NCBI GenBank assembly: GCA_964020155.1
Contig: OZ026563.1
Span: 463,824 to 527,823, forward strand
Length of the DNA stretch: 64,000 nt
Source of the DNA: Chondrilla cf. caribensis
Taxonomy: Eukaryota; Porifera; Demospongiae; Chondrillida; Chondrillidae
Direction of reading: 5' to 3'
Part shown: positions 1-13,327 of the stretch, in pieces
Numbering within the stretch: the stretch's first letter is position 1
How the letters are laid out: each line of letters starts with the position of its first letter
Notes under the pieces: model-generated
What the model was told of the DNA's origin: nothing
The model's database searches: none
The model's input: the letters and a program-made list of their open reading frames with translations, nothing else
Translations under genes and position numbers: made by a program

Positions 1-173
1 GGAAGTCCTGATAGGATACAACTGTAAGCCAACATGTGCCACATTGAATCATCCCATCTTGTTGACCTGTGTACATTCAATCATTTATTGTGCAACATTT
101 CCAATTGATTGTGCAACATCTCTACTTGATTGTGCAATGACCTGTTCAATTCTGATGCTGTCTCCCCTTGTAG

Positions 174-1338
174 TCAGCTGCCGGTTCTGTGCTACAGAAG
201 AGGAGGAGACTCAGTCCAAGACGGTGGACTGCAACTTCTACTCAGAGCCCCAGGCCTTAGGTTAGTTACCACGACTACACTCTGTCATGACAACCAATAA
301 GTATTAATAATATTAAGTCAATCAAGTAATTTTTTATATACTTTTATTTGCTCTTCATTATGGGTTGTACCTTGCATACGAATGTGTTACTTATATACAC
401 AGGTGTGTATTTATTGGAGTTGTATGTGCAAAAAGATGCAGAGTTAACTCTGGGATGTGTGGTGGTCACACTTTTTTTATCCTGACGTTGTTGTTTATCC
501 TGACATTGTTGTTTATCTCTCTCACACAGTTCACATAAACGCCTATATCTTGGCATTCAATTCAGACAGTCTTGAGGTCCGCCTGGCTTCCAATGGGTCC
601 TTGGTCCAGAGCATGTCATCGCAGCACATCCAGATCCTCTCCCACAAGCGTGATATACTCTTTGTCACGGGCCAGAGATTGCTAGTCTCCTCAGAGCAAA
701 GACAGAGTGTTGACCTCAAGTTCTTTGCTTCAAAATTGTCATCCGCAGGTGTTCGACGTTCAACCTCCGGCAGCACTGCAACCCCTGAAGAGGCAAGCCT
801 ACACTACATCTACAGGATCAGTTACGATAAACTTGTCGGACCAAAATCTGCTCTAGATCTCATCCCACGAACCATAAGCGTGTCCTCCAACCAAACGGAC
901 GAAGCAGATGGACTCAGTGTCGACTCCAGTGACTCCACCCTCCTTGAAATCCCAAGAGATTCTCGTTCTCCGTCCTATTCTCCTGACCCTCCTCGTCGTC
1001 AAGCCCTTTGTAATGACCAGCCTCGCCACACCTCCCCAGGACGCATTCGTCCTTGTATGAAAAAAACTGTGTTTTTCTCAACTTCAAGCAACAGCGATGG
1101 CGACATTGGTGATCTCGAAGACGATTTCTTCCCGACACAGATCCCTATTCATTCCCGCGGTCTCCTCCGCACCATGTTCTCTCAACACGATTCCTCACCA
1201 GACAGTGGGTTTGTGTCCGAGGAATACAAAAACACAGTAGCATCTAATTTGGAGGTCTTGCCTATGGACAGCAGAAGTACGTTAAAGCCCAGAACGTCAA
1301 CTCTCCAGGTGCTGCCTATAGATTCAAAATCGAATTAA
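174..1338 (+). CDS. CNH (citron homology) domain protein, C-terminal exons, 5' truncated
   Basis: Two exons are visible, 174-260 and 530-1338, joined in phase (acceptors TAG and CACAG, donor GTTAG); the gene starts off the left edge. The joined frame carries a stretch with AYILAFNSDSLEVR followed by NGSLVQSM, the pattern of the last strands of a CNH beta-propeller, where the chain reads out a location and an identity of the form IEVR..NG.LVQ. CNH domains occur in GARNL3, MAP4K kinases, citron and Vps39-type proteins and bind small GTPases or scaffolds. The tail of about 200 residues is Ser/Pro/Thr-rich and low in predicted structure, ending at TAA 1336-1338. The short segment YRISYDKLVG after the propeller made me lean towards a GARNL3-like Rap-GAP/CNH protein, but the GAP domain is outside the window, so the family member is not settled. 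Confidence 0.5.
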
Positions 1339-2064
1339 TCCAACATCCACATACCTCATCAAGTTCTTCACATCAAATGACATTTTTGTTACCATTTTTG
1401 TCTATTTCTTCTGTCAAAAACACCATTATTCTCACTTTAACCCAATTGTGTATAATCCTTGAAGTAACGCATTCCCTTCAATTTTAATTTCAGATGATTA
1501 AGTTATTAGATTCAATTATTCTGTATTGATTTGAGATAGGATATACGTCTCGTGCATTTAAATTAAGGCGCGTTCTGAAGTCTTTTCGCGCCGTTTCCTG
1601 TCATCAACGCGCAGCCCACGCAGCTGATCCGGACACGCGGAATAAGATGGCTGTCCGTCTTTGATGTGATCGTGTTGGCTTTTGAAAACTTAAAACGTGA
1701 GTTTCCGCGCAAATATCTAGTTCGTTGTTGTCTAATTTTAAAGTCAAATTGATATTGCATTGTGTTGTGTTGCAGTAGCAGTCACCGTGGTAGCACAAAT
1801 TGACAACACTCTATAGAATTTTCCTACAGGCGAGGATAGTAAACAGTTTGTAAATACTGTTTTTAGATGTACACTTTGTTTTTATCCAAACAGTTCACGT
1901 TGCGCTCAGAAGAAAAGAGAAGAAGTACAGAAGCTCCACAAATCACACAGCACTGTCTCGAATTTCTGTGTACCGTCGCTAAGTATAGCGTACGTGTGTG
2001 TGTATCCAGCAAATCAGTGATCCCCGCGCGAACCGAGTGACACTCGACCTAATAGGAAAACACC
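1339..2064. other. Intergenic region and 5' flank of the F-BAR adaptor gene
   Basis: AT-rich 3' flank of the CNH gene up to about 1560, then a more CpG-containing stretch (about 1565-1720 and 1975-2050, with several CGCG tetramers) directly ahead of the F-BAR gene start. This is the likely promoter and 5' untranslated region. No further coding signal is visible. Confidence 0.4.
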
Positions 2065-4518
2065 ATGAATTGGGGGACCGAATTATGGGTTAGTTATGTC
2101 TCGTATGATGTTGCGTTTTCGTTAGATCAAGTCAAGCAAAGGAAGATCTTTACCACATGCACCCGACCGTCGCGCACACATAAAAGGACTTGCCTTGTTT
2201 CTTCATGTTTCACTTGCCCTAAATGCGATGTATTAACCCAGATGGATGAGTTCGTGACTGTGTGTGTGGCTGTCTATGAAATAAGTTCACCTTGAAAGGA
2301 ATGTTAGTTTATGTGGTAAATGAAGTGTTATTTCTTTGAAATTAATCCCATGTCCTCATAGTGGCACCATAGATGTATGGTGGCACCACATTCAAGACCT
2401 CAATTAGGAAACGATAGTAGGAAAGCGTCGCCTTGAAGCATGGTGATTGTGTTACTCTCCAAGCAGTGGAAGCTGTGTGAGAGAGAGTGTCCGTTTCTAA
2501 GTAAGGAAGGTATAAGAACTTGTTATGGGTCCATGGTCTCGGTCCATGCATGCATGCATCCCTTATCATCTGAAGAATGACGGTTATGTAATCTTTACAT
2601 TCCTCAAGGAGCTTCTTTACTCCTTGCAAATCACCCAGGAAAGTAGGGCTAAGTCACAACACGATTCTGGTGTCAAGTATACTGAGTTATACTGAGCTGT
2701 GGGGGGTTGTGTGAAGCTGTGTTAATGGATTCCATGTAGTGAAGGTGCTTCCATTAACCTCCGCATACATTATACTGTTTTCACTATGTCACACGCTTAC
2801 AATGGTCAGAATACAGCTGTGTGTTGTGTGCGGCGACAGATTTTCATTATAAGTTTCATTAATCCTAATGCGTCCATAGAGGCCAATTTCAATGAAAGAC
2901 ACTACTTCGGAGGCATACCCAGGTTTACACACCGTCTGTGTTGATTGTTTATCTTCCACAAATTTGTGTAATTATTATTGACGAACAAATTTGATGGCGT
3001 TCACACCGTGTGCTGTGACTGAATTGGAGAAGATCAAGCAAGGTGTAAAAGTACGCGTTATGAGTATATGGCTATTCTGGTGGCATATTGGTAGCACTCT
3101 ACTGGGACATGATGGTCATACAGGGACCAGTAAGGTGTTGTAAGCACGTTGATCCTTTGTTGAAATTGATCAAAGAAGATTTTAAACACCTATTCAACAG
3201 AATCATAGTAGTGTTAGTGACCTAAGTCATTTGGTAGGAAGCATATTGTAGCTTCTGTTTTCCTCTGTTTGTGCTGGAAGCCTTGTGATGTCATTAGGTG
3301 TCCATTGCCACAGGTATTAGTGTGGTGTCGTCTTGAGGTTGTCCTCATGAGGCTGTCTGTGTGGATAGGGGACTCCGAGGTCATGACCTCATTCTGTCAA
3401 TTGGTAGAAATTGCAATCACATTATGAAGCATTTCAATTGCCTCTGCCTTTGTTCCACACGGTTGCCAAACATGGGCTAGTGTGAGAAGGGCTAGTGTGA
3501 GAATCCTCCACCACTAGGTCAGCCAATGGGATCGTGAACGGAACAACCGAATCCATAAATATTGTGTAGTTACACATACATTTCCCATGACATATACCGA
3601 TCATGTGATTTGTGTTTTCTGTACTTGTGGTGTATATGCATGTGTGTATGTATATATACTGTGCTATTATGTACGTATGTATGCATACATACAGTACATA
3701 TACAATAGACTGCCGTTAGTAGGAGGTTTCTCAAGAGGAAGTGTCTGTTATTAGGAAGTTTTCTGCAGCCCCTAAAATACAGGTGCTTGGGGTGATTGTT
3801 CTTGTTAATGGGAATTTCTGAAAAGAGGATTTTTCGGTGTTCCTGTAATACCCCTACTAGTGAGACTCCACTCTGAGCTATGGCAGATGTACTTATACCT
3901 CCACCTACGTACATGTGTGTGCATGTCGTCTCCACAGGACAAGTACGATGTCGTCTGCAACCATACGGACCATGCCATTGAGTTTGTCAAGAGAATGAGC
4001 AACTTCATGAAGGACCGGGTGAGCGTGGAGCAGAGCTATGCCAAGGAATTGAGGTGTGCAGGGGCCACGCACTTGGTTGTGTGTGGACATACTGTTTGAC
4101 ACATCTGAAGTAATTGTTAGGGATGAGAATCGGCTGAAATTTTCAAATCGATAATCAGTACACAGTTACCGATTAATTAATCGATTAATCACCAAAGTAA
4201 TGAAGTGGGCGTAACCAGAAACCACTCCCAGTTTATTAGACTAAGTAGTCATCCAATAGACATGAAGTGAAGTCCACAGAGTCCTTTTCACAATTCAGGT
4301 ACTCTTGAAGTATGGAATTGAACCCATGGAGTGAAGGTTTTGGGTGATAAGTTGGGGATGGCTTCCTGGTCTACTCACTTAATTGCTTCCTGTGATTAAT
4401 CGATTTGCTTGCACTATTAATGATGATCAGATTTGAAATAAATATCGATTGATTAATCGATTGATCGATTAATCGTCACAGCACTAGTAATTGTACATAA
4501 TACATAATTGTACATACA

Positions 4519-4561
<43 letters not shown>

Positions 4562-4587
4562 TGTGTGCGTGGTGTGTGTGTGTGTCT

Positions 4588-4643
<56 letters not shown>

Positions 4644-6405
4644 GTGTATGTGCTAGTGCCTGCTGCTATGGTTATGTGTACTACTCCTGAGACACCCACA
4701 TGTACTTCCCGTAGACAACTGGTGAAGAAGTACACAAAGAAAGAAGAAGCAGACTCCAGGTGGGTGGCCCACAGCATCCCATACTGAAGTATATATAATA
4801 TTATGCATGCAATGTTTCTTGAGAAATGTTGTCTCACTATTTAACGGAATTTCTCTAGTTGGGCTGACCTGTGAACACCTACCATTGGCCTACTCAGCTA
4901 GTGATAGGTTTCTGGAGTGGATTTCAAGATTCATATTTGACACTACTTCATTCCCTTCACTTGTCCTGGTCTTCCTAGGTACACGTCTGTCCGAGCATTT
5001 GCAAAGATCGTGGCAGAAACCAACGACCTTGCTGGACAGAGAGAGATAATCTCCGAGCGTATCAAGTCTGAGGTTAATGATGCGCTAAAGAGTCTAGCCA
5101 AGGACCTCACTGCAGAGAGGAAGAAGGTGCAGCATCTCTGTCCTTGCCCTGTTTAGTGTCGCTGTTGTCATTTTCAGTGTAAGATACCCATACCCATTCC
5201 CAGTCAAGATTCGGACCTGGTTTGTTACTGGTAGTACTGGGTGGTGTGTCACTGGGTGGTTCGTCACTGGTAGTACTGGGTGGTGTGTCACTGGTAGTAC
5301 TGGGTGGTTTGTCGCTGGTAGTACTGGGTGGTGTGTCATTGGTGGTACTGGGTGGTTCGTCACTGGTAGTACTGGGTGGTTTGTCGCTGGTAGTACTGGG
5401 TGGTTTGTCACTGGTGGTACTGGGTGGTGTGTCACTGGTAGTACTGGGTGGTTCGTCACTGGTGGTACTGGGTGGTTCGTCACTGGTGGTACTGGGTGGT
5501 TCGTCACTGGTGGTACTGGGTGGTTCGTCACTGGTAGTACTGGGTGGTGTGTCACTGGTGGTACTGGGTGGTTCGTCACTGGTAGTACTGGGTGGTGTGT
5601 CACTGGTAGTACTGGGTGGTTTGTCGCTGGTAGTACTGGGTGGTTCGTCACTGGTGGTACTGGGTGGTTTGTCACTGGTAGTACTGGGTGGTGTGTCACT
5701 GGTAGTACTGGGTGGTTTGTCGCTGGTAGTACTGGGTGGTTCGTCACTGGTGGTACTGGGTGGTTCGTCACTGGTGGTACTGGGTGGTGTGTCACTGGTG
5801 GTACTGGGTGGTTCGTCCCTGGTGGTACTGGGTGGTTTGTCGCTGGTGGTACTGGGTGGTGTGTCACTGGTGGTACTGGGTGGTTCGTCACTGGTGGTAC
5901 TGGGTGGTTCGTCACTGGTGGTACTGGGTGGTTCGTCACTGGTGGTACTGGGTGGTTCGTCACTGGTAGTACTGGGTGGTTTGTCGCTGGTGGTACTGGG
6001 TGGTGTGTCACTGGTGGTACTGGGTGGTTTGTCACTGATGGTTTACAAATGTGCTTTGTTTGCTGTCTGTCTAGCAGGAAGAAATAAAAAGTGAACGATG
6101 TTCTAACCTTGTTTTCTGTGTAGATCATGGCAGACGGACACGAAGAACTCAGAAAAATGAAGAACCAGCTTTTAGAGTTGGAAAGAGTACGTACAGCATA
6201 ACGTAGTGCAATTTGGGGTTTCAATCTCTGCACACTTCTTTCCATATTGGCAGTTGAAACAGAAGTATGACAAGAGTTGTGAGGAATTGGACACTGCAAA
6301 AGCACAATTTGAGAAGGCTGATGCTGACCCAAACATGACCAGAGCTAAGATAGAAAAAGTGAAGTTTATGATTGAGTTTAAGTGTTTAGGAATCTCTCTG
6401 TGTGG

Positions 6406-6454
<49 letters not shown>

Positions 6455-9400
6455 GGTGGGTGGGGTGTGGGTGTGGGTGTGGGGGTGTGGGTGTGGGTGG
6501 GAGTGTGTGTGGGTGTGTGTACATGTATCACTGTACCCCTGTCCCTCCAGTTTAATAATATAGTACGACAGAAAGAAACAGCTTGTGAAGAGGCAAAGAA
6601 CACATACTGGCTATTCCTGGACACCACCAATGGTGTTCAGAGGAAGCATTATGAGACGGACATGCCTGCTGTCTTCACAGTACGTGGTGCCCTCCCTGTC
6701 TTGTTGGAGAGACTCTCCTTTTACCTTTTTGTGTTGCTGTCCACAGAGATTTCAGGAAATGGAGATTTCGAGAATGAACAAATTGTGTGATAAAATACAT
6801 GTATTCGCAGACTGTCAGCGTGGCGTGATGACCATCGTGGGAAAATGCCTGGATAACATGGACGAAGCCGCCAAGGCCATAGACCCCAATGCCGTGAGTA
6901 GCCAACACTCCTGGGCAGAGTGTTGGGTCCATGTCAACTTGCCTCCTCTGGTTGCAGCACACACGCTTACAGTGGAGCTTAGAGAACCTTCTGTAGTTCA
7001 ACAGTTGTTACCGGCCATGTTCTGAAACACTCCCTTTATCACAGATAACACTTTGCACACTCCCATAATCTGACAAGCGTTAGCTATCAGATTATCGAGT
7101 TACCAGGGGTATAAACATGTGAGATGGCGTAATCACGTACAGGTATTGTGCAATTGTGATGACCGTTATTGGCAGCATGCTTGCTGTGGTGTAGATTTGT
7201 TGTGCAAGAATAGTGCTTCATTGCATCACAGTAGATATCTGTTGCATCATAATACTGTAGTTTCTCACGCGTGTAACAATACAGGTTGCTGTACTCTGCT
7301 GCCATTGCAGGACTGCCAGGTTGTTGTGGAAGCCCACAAGTCCGGGTTCAGCCCACCAGGTGACTTGGAGTTCCAGGAGTGGGGGAAGCAGGCACTGAAG
7401 AAGTCAACACATGCTAACCTGTTTGGATCCAAAGCACCAAAATCCGAGCCGAAGGAAGACTTTAGCCACTTACCACCTGCGCAACAGAAGAAGAAGCTCA
7501 AGGGAAAGATACAAGAACTGGAATCGGCTGTGCATAAGTCAACCTCTGACAAGTGTGTTCTTTTTGAAGGGTATCAAGTTCTGTTTGGCTACAGTTTACT
7601 GTGAACTCTTATTGATACTCCATTGCTTTGTCTGCCAAACTCCTTTATCTCTGCCTATTTTCTGTTGGGATATAAAATACCGTGAAACCGAATGCCCTGT
7701 TTTAATCTGTATTTTTCACAATGAATTGTGGCAGATCAGAGTGTGAATTCACTGTATGTAGCTCAAACAAGCTTGTAGACGGGGTGGATTAGGTCACAAT
7801 GTGTTTGCTGCTTGTTGTGTGAAGTGGAAGTACATCAGCGACCACTGACTGTTTACTGCTTGTTGTGTGAAGTTGAAGTACATCAGCCACCATTGACTGT
7901 TTACTGGCTTGTGTGCTATCTGGTCCTAGGAATGCCATGGAGAAGATGATTTCTATCTACCGTCAAAATCCCGCTCTCGGAGATGAGAAGGCTGTCAGTC
8001 AGTCCCTAGAAGAAACTTTGGTCAAAGTGGACGAGCAGAACGCAGTACTGTACAAATTCAAAGTAAGCACATCTCGTATGTCAAGCTTCATGTGTCTGAT
8101 GTTTGGATTGCATCAGCAGAATTTGTGCTATCGAAAAGTCTCAAACCTTGATGTTTCATTTCAGAATGGGAATGTGTCTTCATGGTTTGTGGGGTTGTAG
8201 ATGTCATTATATACACAATGTCCTCATCATGACCATATTAGTCCCACTTCTCTGAGCCATTGCTCTTATCAGTCCTGGGGACTGAGTGATACATTGAGTG
8301 TACATGGAGTGTACATGGAGTGATACATTGAGTGTACATCGAGTGTTTGTCTCTTGTGTACTTCCTACACACACTCCCTTGGAAACACAACCTCAACCAC
8401 AGAACCCTTCCTGTGAATGAGTGTGTGCACAGACTTGTGTGTTTGTGATGAGCACCTGCGTGAGTAATAGTGTATGCACTGAATGTTTTACGTTTGTTCA
8501 CTTTTTGTTTTTGTTTACTTCGATGACTGTATTTACTTTGTTTATTTTGTTTGTGTAAGTTTTTATTTACTTCGATGACTATTTATTTTGTTCACTTTAA
8601 TTACTTTGTTTACTTTTTACTTTGTTTGCTTTATTTACTTTATTTGTTACTTAGTTTACTTTGTTTACGTTTTATTTTGTTTGCTTTATTTACTTTATTT
8701 GTTACTTAGTTTACTTTATTTACTTTGTTCTCAGTGCTACCTCCACAAGGTGGAGGGGAAAGGGGAGCCCGAGAAGCCTCAGTTCATATCCAGCAGACCT
8801 CCTCCTCTGGTCTCCTTCGAGTCACTCAACAAGGCACCCGAGCCTCCGCCCCCGAAGAAGGTACCCTGTGTGTGGTTCACGTGCTTGTGCACACAGGACA
8901 GTGCGTTTGTGGAATGTATGTTACCCACCACTGCCATTCGAGCGCACTTTCTGAAGTATTCGTTGCTATAGACACAGGAGTCATGGATCACTAAGTTTTA
9001 GTTTAAATGGGGTGGTCTTTATGGGATACAATCCTATGCGTCCCAAATTGTCTGATATTGATACGTAGTAGGGTCTTCATGGTGTCTGAACAGTCTATCC
9101 TCTGTTCTGTTGCAGACGTCTCCACCAGTGAAGACCACCCCAGTCAAACCCGTGTCGACCAAGGACACCACGCCCCCCAAACCACAGGAAGATGAGTTCG
9201 ATGATGAAGAAGAAGAAGATGAGGAGGAGGAGGAGGATGGCGAAGTACGAACAGGGACTGTCATGTACAACTTTGTAGGTGAGAACTGGCAGTGATAGCA
9301 GAGGTTGAGTTGAGCTGCCCCTGCTTGCTGTCGTCCATCTCTTGTTCTACATTGTGCAAGACAAGCATATCTCTTGTGCTATGTCATTTGTACACTACTG

Positions 9401-12400
9401 GCAGGAGAGGTCAACCACGTGTTAACACTGCTTGTGTTGAACAGTACATATGTACGTATGTATGTAATGTGGACATTTGCCACTATGGTGGAACTCCAGA
9501 GGGTGGTCTGCCTTTGACGGTCCTACCTACATAGGTGGGAAATGAGCAATGAATGTTATGTAAGACAAGCATGTTATCGTTGAAGTGTGTACGGGAGCCA
9601 TTATGCATCACATGACATCTCAATGGCAGGCTACACTGGCCACGGCAGATGGCCTCTCGTTTGTTGGAGCACAAAACCTCATCATGATAAAACTGTGTGT
9701 AGTAAGCATACATGTCTTATACGGCTTTCACATGCGCATTGAAGTGGGTCGAACCCGGGTTCGAACCAGGTTTTCTGTTCACATGAACCCTGTAAGAGTT
9801 AAAGATGGCAGATGCATGATTTGTTCTTCTTTCCCTCATGTGGTATTGTTTAAATCTCGTAGGTGAATTTGTCAAATCCAGCGTAGAGGCAATAAGAGCT
9901 TGTATGCATGTGAACGCACTAACTCTGCTTCAACCCAGCTCAATTCAGGTTTTACCAGCATTACGGCGTCCATGTGAAAGGGGTGTTATTGTACAAGTCT
10001 GTTGAGACCAGGTGGGGTGCCTAATGATGTCATAATGAGGTCACTGCAAGGGATGAGGGTAATATGGAGGGTAGGCTTGGGAATACACTTTAGCTCACCA
10101 TAATTCATGTTTAGTAACCAGAATAATGGCTATATACCAACAATCATATGACTGTATAGTCATTGGGGAGAGTAGAGTACCTTCTCAAGTGATGATGTGA
10201 TGCTTTCAGTCAATGGTTTGTAGAGATATAGAAAGCCTTCTATTGAGCAGTGATAGCAGCGTTATTGGAATACCCAGGAGCAAAAAGGAATAATAGTTGA
10301 AAGTGGAGCCATGAAGGTTTCGGTTTTCACTGTGTTTGGAGCTGATTGTGGTGACCACCATGTGTTGCAAAATAACGATATTCATGATGTTAACTACATT
10401 CATGAGCTTACTAATCACTTCTCAAGTACTTCCTCCATTGTGCTGTGTTGAGCACTCGGGAACAACAATAGGGGAGTCAACATGCTTGTTTACAGGAGCC
10501 AACATGCTTGTTTACAAGATGCAAGAATGTGTACCAATTCCTTTATAATGCTCTCCCGTCCCTAGCTAAACCCTCTCTCTGGTTCACCTGTGTTAACCTC
10601 AAAATACTCTCCCACCTTATTTGCTTGGGAATGCTATTCTGGTTTGTTTGACTTATTCTCGGATAGTTCTTGTATTGTGCTTGAGCTGAAAGGCTCACCA
10701 TTGGTTCTTGAAGGTATTTAGGAAAGAACTAAAGAGGAGAAGTGTGTTATGTCCGTGTTGAATCATCTTGAATGTGATTTAGTGGACAGTTCTGAAAGGC
10801 CAATGTTTGGTGTTGTTACTGTGAGCACCTTCAGCTTCAAACTGTCTATGTAGATGGCTCTCTATAATCTGACCACACTGGGATTCAAACACTGCCTACT
10901 ATTGTAGACTATACCAGGTGACCCATGCTACCCGACTATGCCATGAGATATGCATGGTTTTGGAGCATTGTGGACTGCTCTGAGTGCAATCAGTCACTTT
11001 GTACCGTGTTTGTATACAGTGCAACTTGGTTAGTCTGTACATGACGATCATTCTACAGTCCTCATTTTCCACATTTTTAGCATTATGCGTTAGTCATCAG
11101 CTGATTGCTAGGAAGTTTACTGACATCCTGTGTAGGCAGGATTGTGAAGAAACTAATTTCAAATATTCTTCTATTTGTTGGACTGAGTGTTAGTTGAAAA
11201 TTTGTCTTCTGTCCTTGTTCAAACTCTCTGTTTCGCTGAAACTGGATCAGTTTGAGCTGAATGTACATCAAAACGTGAGTGGCAAGGAGGGTATCCTATT
11301 TATCATCCACTCCCCCCAATATTATCATGCAGCTGCCATGGCAACGGAAGGCATGTTGTCACAATTACCCTACATTGTATATCAGTGGAGATTATTGCGG
11401 GCACCCAACATAGTGTGGGTCATGTTACCTCTGACATCACTCACTGGTATGACCCTTGTGGATCTAGGTCACACCTAGAATATGTTATGATAGAATTACC
11501 ATGGTAACAGTGAACAAACACACACATTAGGCAGATTATCTAATCCTTGACTTTCATTCCTCACTCCAGTTTAATTGAGTGTGTGTGTGTGTGTGTGTGC
11601 TTGTGTGTGTTCACTCCTGTTTTATTATCTATTGTGGATACTCACTTGTGTCCACGTGTGTGTGACATACAGACAGCGGCTCTAGTGTCTGTGAAACATG
11701 CGTGTGTGCGTACAGTAGCCATCCAACACTCAATCAACTTGGTAAGTGGCCATCCAGGACAAGTGATTGTCGAGGTGCACCCCACTGGCTTGGACAAGTG
11801 TTCAATCCCCTTGCACTTTCCTGGGCTACACATCTTCCTTTGATTTGTGGTGTGACATTCAATGTTATTTTCAAGTATAGGTTTAGTTTTCCAAATTAAC
11901 CCACCTGTTTATTTTTCTCCAGTATTATGCCTTACTATTAAGTACTTGTCCCTCGATCATTACATCATGATCGTGTGTCTATTTTTAGTACCTTCCTCTC
12001 CATCCTGTCATCATGTAGGATGTTGTTACCTTGCAATTTCATCACATGTACTTGACATGTCAGCAACTCCTGCACAGCTCACGGTCCAATAATTGAATGG
12101 AGGATTTGCGTCACTTCCTTGACTTCAATAGCTAATTATTGAATGGCCGGTATTGTAATTTGTTGTGCGTTGACTCCTTCATGAGCTTTTACATCATTTG
12201 TTGCTGTTCTGTGCACAGCCTTTTGTGTATGCTGTATTCGTGTGGCGACCATCTGTGTAGTGTTTGCAGTTCAAGTGAGTATATAGTGTAGCTATTTGCC
12301 TGCCAGGTTGTGGAGTTAATGGGATTGCTGTGAGGATGATTTATGAAGACTACATGTTCCCACGAATGCTTACATATGTATATGTGCATGCACATGTACA

Positions 12401-12477
12401 CACATCCACACAACACCAATACACGTACACGTACACACACAGACACGCGCACACACACACAGACACACACGTGCACA

Positions 12478-12512
<35 letters not shown>

Positions 12513-13261
12513 TATTATATTATACTGTCTTATACAGGTCTAGACAGCAATATAAATGTTTGAAACCTGTCTACACTATATTCTAAATGAACCATGAATA
12601 TCATTAGCTTAATGATATTCATGGCTCAGGCTAGAGCCAGGGGAGGCTGTTTGTTGCCTCTTATCTCCCTTAGCTTGAGACTGTTTGGTGATACTTGTGG
12701 CCTAGCCCCTGCTGAGTCTTGTGTATGTCTGTACAAATATTTACTCATAAACAGAGGTACTCACTATAGCTCACTTTGTGGCCATCATAAGATCACTGAC
12801 CTGACCTCACTGTATTGGCTATGAAGCTGTTATTATCATCCATTTTAAGGGAATGGGGTGGAGGAGGGTTATAGTTGTTCAGAGGTTATGTCCTTGTGGG
12901 TGTCTTCAGTGTACTGTGGGTGTGTTCATTATACTGTGGGTATGTCCAGTATACTGTGGGTGTGTCCAATTTGCTGATGGTATAAGAACTGTGGTGTAAT
13001 TTGCACTTGGGAATGTACAGAAAATTGTGTACTGTAACTATAATCCTCCATGTATTGTGGGGTCATATCATTTCACTGGTGTTGGTTATACGTACCTTTT
13101 GGGTTATGTGTGAGAAGTTCTGCATAGTTTGTTACAATCAAAATCGTCTGGGATGAGTGACTATCTCTATTGGTTGTAAGCGTTAATGGTGTTATACTGC
13201 TGAACCAGATAATGTACGTCTGTTTTGACTTTCAGCAGCAACAAACACACTGGAAACAAAC

Positions 13262-13327
<66 letters not shown>

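Noticed and set aside
5094..6332. 412-codon minus-strand and 290-codon plus-strand open frames
   Set aside because: They are readings of the 24-bp minisatellite (repeats of PPVTNHPV or LVVLGG). The region is an intron with flanking F-BAR exons in the correct phase.
9741..9770. tRNA-like GGTTCGAACC box
   Set aside because: The T-arm-like palindrome is present, but no acceptor stem, D-arm or anticodon arm can be folded around it in tRNA spacing.
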